From AC-32 sp963813435 (GTDB lineage Bacteria > Actinomycetota > Thermoleophilia > Gaiellales > Gaiellaceae): a DNA stretch of 64,000 bases. This document shows, piece by piece, positions 24,226 through 33,774 of this stretch. The DNA is taken from assembly GCA_963813435.1 (NCBI GenBank), contig CAWEYY010000004.1:62001-126000 (forward strand), read 5' to 3'. The position numbers and the translations under genes are program-made. Each line of letters begins with the position of its first letter. Positions within the stretch are counted from its first letter, which is position 1. The notes under the pieces are model-generated. The model saw only the letters and a program-made list of their open reading frames with translations, did not search any database and was not told the origin of the DNA.

Positions 24226-25714
24226 ATGGCGCTGCCGGCCGACCTTCGCGACTGGATCGCACTCCTGGAGCGGGAAGGCGAGCTCGTGCGCGTCGCAGCC
24301 GAGGTCGACCCGCACCTCGAGATCACGGAGATCACCGACCGGGTCGTCAAGAGCGGCGGGCCCGCGCTCCTGTTCGAGCGGCCGAAGGGCTCCGACCACC
24401 CGCTGCTGATCAACCAGTTCGGCACCGAGCGGCGGATGTGTCTCGCGCTCGGCGTCGAGAGCCTCGACGAGGCGGGGAGCAAGCTCGGCGACGTGCTCGA
24501 GATGCAGCCGCCGCAGGGCCTCGCCGAGAAGGTGCGCGGCCTCAAGAAGCTGAAGTCGATCGCGGACTCGCAGCCGAAGAGCGTCCGCAGCGGTCCCGCT
24601 GCAGGAGGTCGTGCTCACCGGAGACGAGGTCGATCTCGGCGCACTGCCGATCCAGACCTGCTGGCCCGGCGACGCGGCCCCGTTCATCACGCTGCCCGCG
24701 GTGATCACGGCCGACCCGCGCACGGGCGGGCGCAACGTCGGCATGTACCGGATGCAGGTGCTCGACCGAAACACGACGGCGATGCACTGGCAGATCCACA
24801 AGGACGGCCGCGCCGACTACCTGCTCGCGGACGGCCGGATGGAGGTCGCGGTCGCGCTCGGGCTCGATCCGATCACGGCGTACGCGGCGAGCGCGCCGCT
24901 GCCCAAGCACGTGGACGAGCTGATGCTCGCGGGCTTCCTCCGCGGCGAGCCGGTCGAGCTCGTCCAGGGGAAGACCGTCGGCCTCGAGGTGCCCGCGAAC
25001 GCCGAGATCGTCCTCGAGGGCCACATCGACCGCGACGACCTCACGACCGAAGGGCCGTTCGGCGACCACACCGGCTACTACACGGCGCCCGAGCCGTTCC
25101 CGGTCTTCCACGTCGACGCGATCACGATGCGGCGCGACGCGATCTACCCGTCGATCGTCGTCGGCAAGCCGCCCGCCGAGGACGCGTGGCTCGGCAAGGC
25201 CACCGAGCGGCTGTTCCTGCCGGCGATCCGGATGAGCGTCCCGGAGATCGTCGACTACGACCTCCCGGTCGCTGGCGCGTTCCACAACTGCTGCCTCGTC
25301 TCGATTCGCAAGAGCTTCCCCGGCCAGGCGCAGAAGGTCATGCACGCGATCTGGGGCCTCGGCCTGCTCAGCCTGACGAAGGCGGTCGTCGTGGTCGACG
25401 AGTGGGTCGACGTGCACGACTACGAAGAGGTCTTCTTCCGCGTCTGCGCCAACGTCGACGTCAAACGGGACGTGCTACTGACCGAGGGCCCGCTCGACCA
25501 TCTCGACCACGCGCCGTCGATGCAGTTCTACGGCGGCAAGATCGGCATCGACGCGACGCACAAGGGCCCCGCGGAAGGCGCGCGACCGTGGCCGGCCGAG
25601 ATCCAGATGAGCGACGAGATCCAGCGGTTGGTCGACGACCGCTGGGACGAGTACGGTCTCGGGCCGGTGAGAGCCGCGGAAGACGGGTCGTTGCGCCAAC
25701 TGTTACGTCGTTGA
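24226..25714 (+). CDS. ubiD: UbiD family decarboxylase (MqnL candidate), with a single-base frameshift
   Basis: Read through one frameshift this is a UbiD-type decarboxylase of about 495 residues. Frame 1 gives the N-terminus (LRDWIALLEREGELVRV, LGDVLEMQPPQGLAEK) up to about 24590. Frame 2 continues with LQEVVLTGDEVDLGALPIQT, DYLLADGRMEVAVALG, EGPFGDHTGYYTAPEPFP and the C-terminal FYGGKIGIDATHKGP. Removing one base around 24590-24598 (an extra G in CGGTC is the simplest choice) restores the frame. The enzyme needs prenylated FMN from UbiX, whose gene lies downstream. With MqnA nearby it probably decarboxylates the naphthoate intermediate of futalosine-pathway menaquinone synthesis. Confidence 0.82.
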
Positions 25715-25782
25715 CGACGCAGACGTGCGACGATTGAATCTCGCCGCTAGACGACGCTAGAGACGAAGGGGAGGCGCGCCGG

Positions 25783-26703
25783 GTGGAACCCGAAGAAGGC
25801 CACGGGCAGGAGGAGCAGTCCGCGCCGAGCCTGTGGCCCGTCGGCCTTGCCGTCGGGGTCGTCTGCCTTCTCGTCGGCCTCGTCGTCAGCTGGGTCGCCG
25901 TGGCTGTCGGCGCTGTGCTCTTCGTGATCTTCGGCGCCCTCTGGGCGCGCGACGTCGCCTCGGGCCACGGCGCGCCGAGGGTCGATGAAGGCGCCGCCGG
26001 AGCCGAGGCGCACGCCGAGGAAGAGGAGGAGACGGCGGCGGGCGAGCGTTACCCGCGCAACGTCTTCCTCGAGATCGCGACGATCTCGATCGGCGCGCTG
26101 ATCGGCCTGATCGTCGCGGTGCCGGTGCTGGCGATGTCGGTGCTGGACGGCTTCCTCAAGCAGCACCAGAAGAAGGTCGACCTGGGACCGCTCGAGAACT
26201 TCCCCGAGGGCCAGTACATGGTCGCCACCTTTCAGCAGGATCCGGCGAAGGGTGCGATCTCGCGCCGCACTGCGTTCATCCGCAACAACGGCCAGCTGAA
26301 CGGCCAGCCGAGCTTCACCTGCATCTCGAACCGCTGCGTCCACCTCGGCTGCCCCGTGCAGCCGGGCGGGCCGACGTTCGACGCCAAGGAGCAGAACGTC
26401 AAGACGCACAACGGCGAGGTGGCGCTGACGCCGTCGCTGCCCGCGGCCGGCTTCATCTGCCCGTGCCACGGCGGCTCGTACGACCAGGAGGGGAACCGGA
26501 TCGCCGGGCCTCCGACCCGCGCGCTCAACCGCTACGAGTTCTCCATCGTCGACGGCCGCCTCGTGCTCGGGAACCTCTTCAGCGTGTCCGAGGTCGACGG
26601 CACGGGGGCCAACGCGAAGATCCACGCCTACGAGCTCGCCGGCCCGGGCCAGCACATCGACGGCCCCGAGGCGCTGTTCTACCCGCTCCAGCCCCCGCAC
26701 TGA
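25783..26703 (+). CDS. qcrA: Rieske iron-sulfur subunit of menaquinol:cytochrome c reductase
   Basis: A 306-residue protein. The N-terminal third has hydrophobic segments (about residues 17-50), an acidic linker, and the family's anchor helix near 100-125 (FLEIATISIGALIGLIVAVP). The Rieske [2Fe-2S] motifs follow: CVHLGC near residue 186 and CPCHGGSYD near residue 226. It takes electrons from menaquinol to cytochrome c. The extra N-terminal membrane region is longer than in Bacillus QcrA and resembles the extended actinobacterial form. The start is GTG 25783 with GGGGAGG upstream. Its TGA overlaps the cytochrome b ATG by one base. Confidence 0.9.
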   Translation: MEPEEGHGQEEQSAPSLWPVGLAVGVVCLLVGLVVSWVAVAVGAVLFVIFGALWARDVASGHGAPRVDEGAAGAEAHAEEEEETAAGERYPRNVFLEIATISIGALIGLIVAVPVLAMSVLDGFLKQHQKKVDLGPLENFPEGQYMVATFQQDPAKGAISRRTAFIRNNGQLNGQPSFTCISNRCVHLGCPVQPGGPTFDAKEQNVKTHNGEVALTPSLPAAGFICPCHGGSYDQEGNRIAGPPTRALNRYEFSIVDGRLVLGNLFSVSEVDGTGANAKIHAYELAGPGQHIDGPEALFYPLQPPH

Positions 26704-27492
26704 TGGCGCGCAAGCAAAGCAAGGCCCAACAGGCCGTCATGTATCCGCTCGACTGGCTCGAGGAGCGCTCGGGCCTCGTCGGCGGGGTCAAGTACTTCCT
26801 CTTCCGGAAAGTCCCGGGCGACACGAACTGGTTCCACACGCTCGGCTCGGCGACGCTGACCGCCTTCATCGTCCAGCTCGTCACCGGCGTGATCCTGGCG
26901 ATGTACTACAAGCCTTCCCCCTCGGAGGCACACAGCTCGGTCGAGCACATCACCAACGACGTCACGCTCGGCTGGCTGGTCCGCGGGATGCACCGCTGGG
27001 GCGCGAGCGTCTTCATCATCCTGATGTTCCTCCACATGGGGCGCGTGTTCCTGTTCGGCGCCTACAAGTACCCGCGCGAGCTGAACTGGATCATCGGCGT
27101 GCTCCTGCTCGCGACCGGTCTCTTCGAGGGACTGACCGGGCTACCTGCTGCCGTTCGACCAGACCGCGTACTGGGCGACCGTCGTCGCGATCAACATCAA
27201 CGGGACGGCGCCGTTCGTCGGCCCGTTCCTCGCCTCGCTCTTACGCGGCGGCGCGGAGATCGGCCCCGACACGCTCGCCCGGTTCTACTCGCTGCACATG
27301 CTGATCGTGCCCGGCGCGCTGATGGCGCTGATCGGCCTGCACCTGTACCTCGTCGTCCGGCTGGGCGTGTCGTCGCCACCGTGGTCCGACGAGGCGGCGG
27401 GCCGCGAGCGCGAGCCCGAGCCGCCGCCGTCGAAGGCCGGCCTCGTCCAGCCCCGTCCGCGCACGGGCCTGTCCAGGAGGCCGACGGAATGA
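26703..27492 (+). CDS. qcrB: Cytochrome b subunit of menaquinol:cytochrome c reductase, with a single-base frameshift
   Basis: With one base removed this is a b6-like cytochrome b of about 262 residues. The first frame gives TNWFHTLGSATLTAF, GVILAMYYKPSPSEAH and RGMHRWGASVFIILMFLHMGR (haem histidines) up to LFEGLTG near 27140. Then an extra G in CCGGGCTAC shifts the frame, and YLLPFDQTAYWATVVA, LLRGGAEIG and FYSLHMLIVPGALMALIGLH follow. Without the shift the family sequence is unbroken, so an assembly or sequencing error is more likely than gene loss. The gene overlaps the next start by 4 bases (ATGA). Confidence 0.85.
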
Positions 27493-28279
27493 GCTCGGTC
27501 GACGAGCGCCGCGAGGAGTTCAAGCGCTACAAGGAGGACGTCAAGGAGCGCGGGAAGCCGTTCTTCCCGTACGCGATGTTCCACGACACGGTCATGAGCC
27601 TCGTCGTGGTGTGCGTGATCACCGGGCTCGCGATCGTCTGGAAGTACACGGACATCCTGGGCGCACTGATCGGGCCCGAGGCCGACCCGGGCACGAGGAC
27701 GTTCGTGCCGCGGCCCGACTGGTACTTCTACTTCCTCTTCTACCTGCTCCGGATCTTCAAGTGGCCCGACTCGGTGATCCTGGCGACGGTAGGGATCCCG
27801 ACGATCGCCCTGATCCTGCTGCTCGCGCTGCCGTTCATCGACCGCAGCACCGAGCGGCGGCTCTCGCGGCGCCCGGTCGTGATCGTGGCCGCGGCGCTGA
27901 CCGTCCTCGCCATGGCCGACCTCACCTACAAGGGCGCGGTCGCGAAGGAGCCGATCGCGAGCGAGATCGAGCGGCCGTCCCGACCTGGGCCTCCAAGCAG
28001 GGGTTCCAGGGCAACGCGGAGGCGATCGCCGGCGCCAAGCTCTTTGCCCAGTCGGGCTGCACGAACTGCCATACCTACCTCGGCACGGGCGGCACGAACC
28101 TCGGCGCTCCCGACCTCTCGGCCGAGGGAGCAAAGGGGAAGGGCGTCCAGTTCCAGATCGACCACCTGAAGTGCCCGAGCTGCGTCAACCCGGGGTCGCC
28201 GATGCCGTCGTTCCAGGCGCTCGGCGAGGACAACCTGCACAAGCTGGCCGTCTTCCTCGAGGCGTCGAAGGGCGGCTAG
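27489..28279 (+). CDS. qcrC: Subunit IV/cytochrome c fusion of the bc complex, with a single-base frameshift
   Basis: A protein of about 263 residues when one frameshift is corrected. The N-terminal part is cytochrome b subunit IV-like (PFFPYAMFHDTVMSLVVV, VPRPDWYFYFLFYLLRIFKW), with three membrane segments and a further helix. The C-terminal part is a c-type cytochrome with one CTNCH haem site and a following CPSC pair, then MPSF with the likely axial Met. One base is missing near 27975-27985 (CGGCCGTCCCG): before it the frame reads SEIERPS, after it VPTWASKQGF. Fusion of subunit IV to cytochrome c is the Bacillus QcrC layout. Confidence 0.82.
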
Positions 28280-28282
28280 CCG

Positions 28283-28874
28283 GTGCACGTCTTCCTGGGA
28301 ATCACCGGTGCGTCGGGGGCGCCGTACGCGGCCCGGCTCCTGGAGGCGCTCGCCGAAGCGGACTGTGAGATCGGCCTCTGCGCGTCCCGCGCCGGGGTCG
28401 AGGTGCTGGCGACCGAGCTCTACGGCGACGCGCGCCTCTCGTACGACGAGACGGTCGCGAGGCTGACCGAGCCCGTGCGCGAGGCGGTGACGCTCTACGA
28501 CGAGCGCGACTGGCACGCGCCGTACGCGAGCGGCTCGGCGAAGGTCGACGCGTACGTCATCTGCCCGTGCTCGATGGGCACGCTCGGCACGATCGCCTCG
28601 GGCGCGATGACGAACCTGATCCAGCGGGCGGCCAGCGTCGCGCTCAAGGAGGAGCGGAAGCTCGTGCTCTGCCCGCGCGAGACGCCGCTCTCGCTGATCC
28701 ACCTCGAGAACATGACTGCGGGTGAAGCAGGCGGGGGCGACGCTCCTCTTCCTCGCGCCGGGCTTCTACCACGGAGCCGAGTCGGTGGACGACCTCGTCG
28801 ACTTCATCGTCGCACGCTGCCTCGACCAACTCGGGCTCGACCACGCCGCCGCGCGCCGCTGGGGACAGGAATGA
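28283..28874 (+). CDS. ubiX: UbiX family flavin prenyltransferase (MqnM candidate), with a single-base frameshift
   Basis: The N-terminus (VFLGITGASGAPYAARLLEAL) has the FMN-binding Rossmann motif. Then come YVICPCSMGTLGTIASG near residues 92-108, and LCPRETPLSLIHLENM near residues 130-145, all classical UbiX. After ENM an extra A at about 28715 breaks the frame. The correct continuation is LRVKQAGATLLFLAPGFYHG, then SVDDLVDFIVARCLDQL, ending at 28874. The enzyme makes prenylated FMN for the UbiD-type decarboxylase encoded upstream. It overlaps the methyltransferase start (ATGA). Confidence 0.83.
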
Positions 28875-29554
28875 CCACGCAGGCGGGCAGGCTCCCGGCC
28901 GAGGGCGTCCGCGCGATGTTCGACCGGATCGCCCCGGTCTACGACGCCATGAACCACGTCATGACCGCCGGGCTCGACCGGCGCTGGCGGGCCGAGACCG
29001 CGGCTGCGGTCGTGAGCCCGGGCGACCGGGTGCTCGACGCGTGCTGTGGGACCGGCGACCTGGCGCTCGCGTCTCTGCGCGCGGGCGGCCGGGTGACGGG
29101 CCTGGACTTCTCGGAGCGCATGCTCGCGCGGGCGCGCAAGAAGTCGAGCCAGGTGGAGTGGGTCCAGGGCGACGCGCTCGCGCTTCCCTTCGGCGACGAC
29201 TCGTTCGATGCGGCCACGGTCGGCTTCGGTGTTCGCAACCTCGCCGACCTCGAGGGCGGGCTCGTGGAGCTGAAGCGCGTCCTGCGTCCCGGCGGACGGG
29301 TCGCCGTGCTCGAAATCACGCAGCCGAAGGGACGCCTCGCACCGTTCTACCGCGTCTGGTTCGACCGGATCGTGCCGCTGCTCGGCAAGGTCCTGCCCGG
29401 AGGCGGCGCGTACACGTACCTGCCCGCTAGCGTGCGGCGCTTCCCGGGTCCCGAAGACCTCGCGGCGGTGATGCGCTCGGCAGGGTTCGGCGAGGTTCGC
29501 TACCGCCTGTTCGCCGGCGGCATCGTCGCGCTTCACACAGGAGTATCTGAGTGA
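28871..29554 (+). CDS. menG: Demethylmenaquinone methyltransferase (UbiE/MenG)
   Basis: A 227-residue SAM-dependent C-methyltransferase. The UbiE signatures are FDRIAPVYDAMNHVMTAGLDRRWR near residues 17-40, motif I VLDACCGTGDLAL near 55-67, and ATVGFGVRNLADLEGGL near 115-131. It does the last methylation in menaquinone synthesis. It overlaps ubiX upstream and the polyprenyl synthase downstream by 4 bases each. Confidence 0.9.
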   Translation: MTTQAGRLPAEGVRAMFDRIAPVYDAMNHVMTAGLDRRWRAETAAAVVSPGDRVLDACCGTGDLALASLRAGGRVTGLDFSERMLARARKKSSQVEWVQGDALALPFGDDSFDAATVGFGVRNLADLEGGLVELKRVLRPGGRVAVLEITQPKGRLAPFYRVWFDRIVPLLGKVLPGGGAYTYLPASVRRFPGPEDLAAVMRSAGFGEVRYRLFAGGIVALHTGVSE

Positions 29555-30459
29555 GCCTCGCAACCATTCGCGAGAGCCCCGGGCTCGACGAGTTCCTCGA
29601 CGGCCTCGACGAGCGGCTGACCGCGGCCGTCGAGGCGTGTCCCGGGCTCGTGGCCACGGTCGGAGCGGAGGCGCTCGCGGCGGGCGGAAAGCGCCTGCGG
29701 CCGCTGCTCGTCTTCCTGACCGCGCCCGAGGGCGACCCGCCGCTCGCGGCCGGCGCCGCCGTCGAGCTCGTGCACACGGCGACGCTCGTGCACGACGACC
29801 TGATCGACCAGGCGGAGTACCGCCGCGGCCGCGCAGCCGCCTGGACGAGCCACGGCCCTGCCGCCGCGCGCGCCGCCGGCGACTACCTCTTCGCGCGCGC
29901 CTTCGCCGAGCTCGCGGCGACCGGGGACCAGGCGGGCGTCAGCTACCTCGCGGGCGCGACCCTCGCGCTCGCGCGTGGCGAGGCGCTCCAGCGTGCGCAG
30001 ACGCACGACCCCGAGACCACCGTCGAGGCCTACCTCGAGCGCTGCGCGCTCAAGACGGGAAAGCTCTTCGAGGCCGCCTGCCTGCTCGGCAGCGGCGGCG
30101 ACCGCGGCCTCGGCGAGTTCGGCCTCTCGCTCGGGATCGCCTTCCAGATCGCCGACGACATCCTCGACTGCGCGGGCGAGACGATCGAGACCGGCAAGAT
30201 CGCCGGGACCGACCTCCGGGAGGGCACACCGACGCTCCCACTGATCCTGGCCGCGCGCGAGGACGAGTCGGTGCGCAGCGCGCTCGCGGGCGGGCCGCTC
30301 GACGGAGCCCTGCTCAGGGTCGGCGAGACCGATGCGCTCGACCGCTCCCGCGTGGTCGCGCTCGACTACGCGCGCCGCGCCCGCTCCTGCCTCGACGGTC
30401 ACCTTCGCCGCGAGGAGCTCGAGGCGCTGACCGACGCCGTCGTGGACCGGGAGTCCTGA
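29551..30459 (+). CDS. Polyprenyl diphosphate synthase (menaquinone side chain)
   Basis: A 302-residue trans-isoprenyl synthase. The first aspartate-rich motif lies in TLVHDDLIDQAEYRRG near residue 84, the second in FQIADDILDCAG near residue 200, with GGKRLRPLLVFL near the N-terminus. It makes the polyprenyl tail of menaquinone; chain length cannot be set from sequence. GTG 29551 overlaps the menG stop, and its TGA overlaps the mqnA ATG (TGATG). Confidence 0.9.
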   Translation: MSLATIRESPGLDEFLDGLDERLTAAVEACPGLVATVGAEALAAGGKRLRPLLVFLTAPEGDPPLAAGAAVELVHTATLVHDDLIDQAEYRRGRAAAWTSHGPAAARAAGDYLFARAFAELAATGDQAGVSYLAGATLALARGEALQRAQTHDPETTVEAYLERCALKTGKLFEAACLLGSGGDRGLGEFGLSLGIAFQIADDILDCAGETIETGKIAGTDLREGTPTLPLILAAREDESVRSALAGGPLDGALLRVGETDALDRSRVVALDYARRARSCLDGHLRREELEALTDAVVDRES

Positions 30460-31223
30460 TGATCCGGCTCGGGCGCATCTCCTACGTGAACATGGCGCCG
30501 GTCTTCTACCGGCTCGACGCCGAGGTCGACGAGGTGCAGGGCGTGCCGACCGACCTGAACGCGCGGCTGATCGCGGGCGAGATCGACCTCGCGCCGATCT
30601 CCTCGATCGAGTACGCGCGCAACGCCGATCGGCTGCGGCTGCTGCCCCGCCTCTGCGTTTCCTCCGAGGGCGCCGTCGACTCGATCCAGCTCGTCGCGCG
30701 GAAGCCGCTCGAGCAGGTGCGCACGATCGCGGTCACGCCGGAGAGCGCGACGTCGGTCGTCCTGACGAAGGTGCTCCTCCCGGAGGCCGAGCACGTACCG
30801 CTCGGCGAGGAGGCGGACGCGAAGCTGCTGATCGGCGACGCGGCACTCAAGAGCGCGTTCGAGGACCCGACGCCGCACTACGATCTCGGCCGCCTCTGGC
30901 TGGAGCGGACGGGCCTGCCGATGGTCTTCGCCGTCTGGGCCTGCGCCGATCCCGGCCCGCCGGGCCTGCTCGAGCTCGAGAAGGCGCTGGTCGAGTCGCT
31001 TCTCATGGCACGCGCCGAGCCCGAGCAGCTCGCGTACGAGTCGAGCGAGCGTTACGGCTACCCGGCCGGCTTCCTCGCGCGCTACTTCGAGAAGCTGCGC
31101 TACCGCTTCGGTCCCCGCGAGCGAGCAGGGTTGCTGACGTTCCTCGAGCTGGCCCGCGACGTGGACGAGCTCGACGAGGTCCCTGAGCTCCGCTTCGTCA
31201 CGAACGTCGAAGCCACCGTCTGA
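30459..31223 (+). CDS. mqnA: Chorismate dehydratase, menaquinone synthesis by the futalosine route
   Basis: A 254-residue periplasmic-binding-protein-like enzyme. It starts IRLGRISYVNMAPVFY and has DLNARLIAGEIDLAPISSIEYAR near residues 30-52, LIGDAAL near residue 124 and a C-terminal EYRYGYP-like segment (SSERYGYPAGFLARYFEKLR). This is the MqnA pattern: it turns chorismate into 3-enolpyruvyl-benzoate, the first futalosine-pathway step. It closes the operon that begins with qcrA. MqnC is encoded at 41.5-42.5 kb. Classical MenFDHC genes were not seen. Confidence 0.92.
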   Translation: MIRLGRISYVNMAPVFYRLDAEVDEVQGVPTDLNARLIAGEIDLAPISSIEYARNADRLRLLPRLCVSSEGAVDSIQLVARKPLEQVRTIAVTPESATSVVLTKVLLPEAEHVPLGEEADAKLLIGDAALKSAFEDPTPHYDLGRLWLERTGLPMVFAVWACADPGPPGLLELEKALVESLLMARAEPEQLAYESSERYGYPAGFLARYFEKLRYRFGPRERAGLLTFLELARDVDELDEVPELRFVTNVEATV

Positions 31224-31361
31224 GCTCCGCGGTCAGGCGACAAGGACGCTTGCGCATGCGACAGAGCCGCTACTCCGACGCTACTACCGCCACGCTCGCA
31301 GTCTGAGGCACTGTGCTCTAACTACTTCAAGTCGGAGAACTGACGCGTGTTGCGGCCGTTA

Positions 31362-32609
31362 CTACGAAATCGACTCCTGGTGAGCGGTGCTCGTCATCCA
31401 CTCAGACGGCGATGCCCGCTCACGCATAGCGATGTTCAGCGCTCTGGCGACCATCGGCACAAGTGTTCCCTGCACGACCACCGAGAGGAGAACAACGACG
31501 AAGACGACCCCGTAGACATGCTGCGCGCCCGCAACCCCAGCGACTACCGCGAAAGCGGCCAGCAGGATTGGCACTGCACCTTTTAGGCCACTCCACGCAA
31601 TGAACGCGCGCTCGGGCAACGAGAAGCGGGCGCCGGCAAGCGTCAGCGCCACCGCCAGTGGGCGCGCGAGCAGCGCGAGTCCGAGCATGAGCGCAATGCC
31701 TTCCAGCCAGATGCGCCCGTCAAGAGCGCCAATGCGAACAGTCAGGCCGAGCGCAATGAAGACGACCAGCTCCGCGAAGCCGGCGAGCGAGGCTTGAAAG
31801 CGCTCGATCTCTCGCTTGTACGGAACATTGGCGTCGGCGACAAGAAGTCCCGCGAGGAAGACCGCCAAGAACCCAGATCCGTGGACGAGCGAGGTTGCGC
31901 CATAGAGCGCCCCAGCGAGCACGAGCGCCAACACTGGATAGAGGCTCTGGCTGTCCAGGCGCAGCCGCTGGAGAGTGAAGACAAGGACCAAACCGCCGGT
32001 GAATCCGGCCGCTGCTCCAATCGTCATCTCGACGATGAACTCCCGTGCGACAACAACAAGCGATGCGTGCTCGTGCGTTGCCAGCTCGATCATCCCAAGC
32101 ATGAGCGCGATCCCTGCCGGGTCGTTGACGCCGGCCTCGCCTTCCAACGTCGTACCCGATCGGCCATCGATCTCGCGGCCGCTGAACACCGAAAACATGA
32201 CCGCCGGATCGGTCGGTGAAAGCGCGGCGCCGAGGAGGCCCGCCAGCATCCAACTCAACCCCAGCGGATAGTGGGCAATCAACGCAATGACCCCGGCCGT
32301 AGCGAAGGTGCCGAGAATGCCTAGGGAGAGGATCGGCCCGGCGGCGGCCCGGAACCTGCGCCAGCCGATGTCGAGGCCGCCGTTAAAGAGGATGACGATC
32401 AGGGCGACCACGGCGATCCGCTCAACGCTGTGTACCGGTACCGAGCGGTACAAGCTCGGCCACAGATCGGACGCGACCGCCGCCGTGACAAGGAAGATCG
32501 CCGGGGCGGGCACCGGGTACCGCTGGGTCAGCCTCGTCGAAAAGACCGCGAGCGCGAACCCCACGGTGACCAGAAGGATGATGGTTGCGAAGTCGGCGAT
32601 CTCGCTCAT
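31362..32609 (-). CDS. Cation:proton antiporter (CPA1/NhaP type)
   Basis: A 415-residue membrane protein with about twelve helices. Key features are LFNGGLDIGWRRF near residue 75, the discontinuous-helix region LGAALSPTDPAVMFSVFSGR near 128-147, and GEAGVNDPAGIALML with the ND ion-binding pair near 162-163. It resembles NhaP2-like K+ or Na+/H+ antiporters but lacks their C-terminal regulatory domain. Its codon use is less GC-rich than the flanking core genes, in line with an acquired region. The nearest neighbour on the same strand is a GGDEF-like gene 105 bases upstream. Confidence 0.85.
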   Translation of the reverse strand: MSEIADFATIILLVTVGFALAVFSTRLTQRYPVPAPAIFLVTAAVASDLWPSLYRSVPVHSVERIAVVALIVILFNGGLDIGWRRFRAAAGPILSLGILGTFATAGVIALIAHYPLGLSWMLAGLLGAALSPTDPAVMFSVFSGREIDGRSGTTLEGEAGVNDPAGIALMLGMIELATHEHASLVVVAREFIVEMTIGAAAGFTGGLVLVFTLQRLRLDSQSLYPVLALVLAGALYGATSLVHGSGFLAVFLAGLLVADANVPYKREIERFQASLAGFAELVVFIALGLTVRIGALDGRIWLEGIALMLGLALLARPLAVALTLAGARFSLPERAFIAWSGLKGAVPILLAAFAVVAGVAGAQHVYGVVFVVVLLSVVVQGTLVPMVARALNIAMRERASPSEWMTSTAHQESIS

Positions 32610-32714
32610 GGCAAAACACCGCCGACCAGACTTCCCGGCACACCTCTAGGCACCGGACACTACCAGCCGATCGGCGCGAAACCTCTTGCGGGTGCTTCCC
32701 GACTGGCGAATCGC

Positions 32715-33587
32715 TTACACGGCCCGGCGTCGCACAGGAAGCTCCTGCACGAGACCGGCGGAGGCAGCGTTCGGCTCCCATTCGCCGCGAACGATCTTGC
32801 GCGCATACAACCGCTCATCGGCCACCCGGAAGAGGGCGAGTGCGTCTTCGCCGTCCGTCGGGTGGGAGGCCCAGCCGAAGGTCATCCGCGCACCTTCCGC
32901 CTCTAGACGACGTTCGAACGTCGCTGCCAGCTCGCCAGGCCCGCGGTGGGGAGTCACGGGAGCGAGAACAGCAAACTGCGAATGACCGATCCGGGCGATC
33001 TCGTGAGCGCGCCCCGCAAGCGTGGTCAGCCGCATCGCGACGTCACGCAACCACTCCGTCGTATCCTCCAAGGATCGAGCAGTGTGGCCGGCGGGAACGC
33101 TAACCGCATCGCCGACCAGCAGAAGAAACGGGCTCCCCTCCCCCAGCCGGCGGTTGATGGCGTCCTCGAACGCGCGTGTGTTTGGCAGGCTCGTGATCGC
33201 ATCGCGCTTCGCGAGGACCTTCCACTCCTCGACCAGATCGAGCGCGCCTCCCATGAGTCTGCGATTGGCGGCTGCGAAGTGGCCGATCATTGCGCCCACG
33301 CCCACGAAGCTCACCATCCGGATCGCGGTTGCCAGCGTCGGAACGTCGCTCGGCGGTATGTGCGGATTGATCACGACCGCCGCGGCGTACAGAACAGTCG
33401 CCAACAGGCCTGCTGCAACCCCCCCGATTGGGCCCGTCGCCATCGCCGCCAGTCCGATCGGTATGTAGAAACCATGGGCAACTCCCAGGCCCGGCCGATC
33501 GAAGAAGACCGACAGGCCAAAGACCATGGCGAAGCCGACAAGAGACGTGCCGACCAGGCGCCGACGGAGCCGCAGATCCGAGAGCAT
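32715..33587 (-). CDS. Membrane protein with a degenerate GGDEF domain
   Basis: A 290-residue protein from ATG 33587 (a GTG 27 bases upstream is possible). About five hydrophobic segments fill residues 10-110. Then come LAKRDAITSLPNTRAFEDAI, the usual entry to a GGDEF domain, and a nucleotide-cyclase-like fold to about 280. The signature that should read RxGGDEF is RIGHSQFAVL here, so diguanylate cyclase activity is very unlikely. It may still bind GTP or act as a sensor. RVADERLYARK near the end matches the family's last motif. Confidence 0.78.
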   Translation of the reverse strand: MLSDLRLRRRLVGTSLVGFAMVFGLSVFFDRPGLGVAHGFYIPIGLAAMATGPIGGVAAGLLATVLYAAAVVINPHIPPSDVPTLATAIRMVSFVGVGAMIGHFAAANRRLMGGALDLVEEWKVLAKRDAITSLPNTRAFEDAINRRLGEGSPFLLLVGDAVSVPAGHTARSLEDTTEWLRDVAMRLTTLAGRAHEIARIGHSQFAVLAPVTPHRGPGELAATFERRLEAEGARMTFGWASHPTDGEDALALFRVADERLYARKIVRGEWEPNAASAGLVQELPVRRRAV

Positions 33588-33734
33588 CGCCCTATAGATC
33601 GCCCCTGCAGGCACTCCCTCGCGTCCCTCGATCGAGTGATCCCCACGCCGCTGGCGATTCCAACGTCGTGGGGCACACGTCCTACAGGATCGAACCGTCC
33701 GCGTTACCGGCGTGGTTTACGTGATCAAGTCGGT

Positions 33735-33762
33735 GAGAGCATGCTCTCGCCTGCGAGAGCAT
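33735..33762. repeat. Overlapping perfect palindromes (hairpin or operator)
   Basis: GAGAGCATGCTCTC at 33735-33748 is a perfect 14-bp palindrome. ATGCTCTCG (33741-33749), a CCTG loop and CGAGAGCAT (33754-33762) form a second, 9-bp-arm hairpin sharing the same half-site. It lies between the stop of the gene at 33775 and the start of the GGDEF-like gene, both on the minus strand. No T-run follows on either strand, so an operator or alternative hairpin fits as well as a terminator. Confidence 0.5.
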
Positions 33763-33774
33763 TCGGCTGTCGGC

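Noticed and set aside
24226..28874. Programmed frameshifting in ubiD, qcrB, qcrC and ubiX
   Set aside because: No slippery sequence or shared motif is seen at the four sites, and the shifts go in both directions.
33735..33762. Rho-independent terminator
   Set aside because: The hairpin is perfect, but no T-run follows on either strand.
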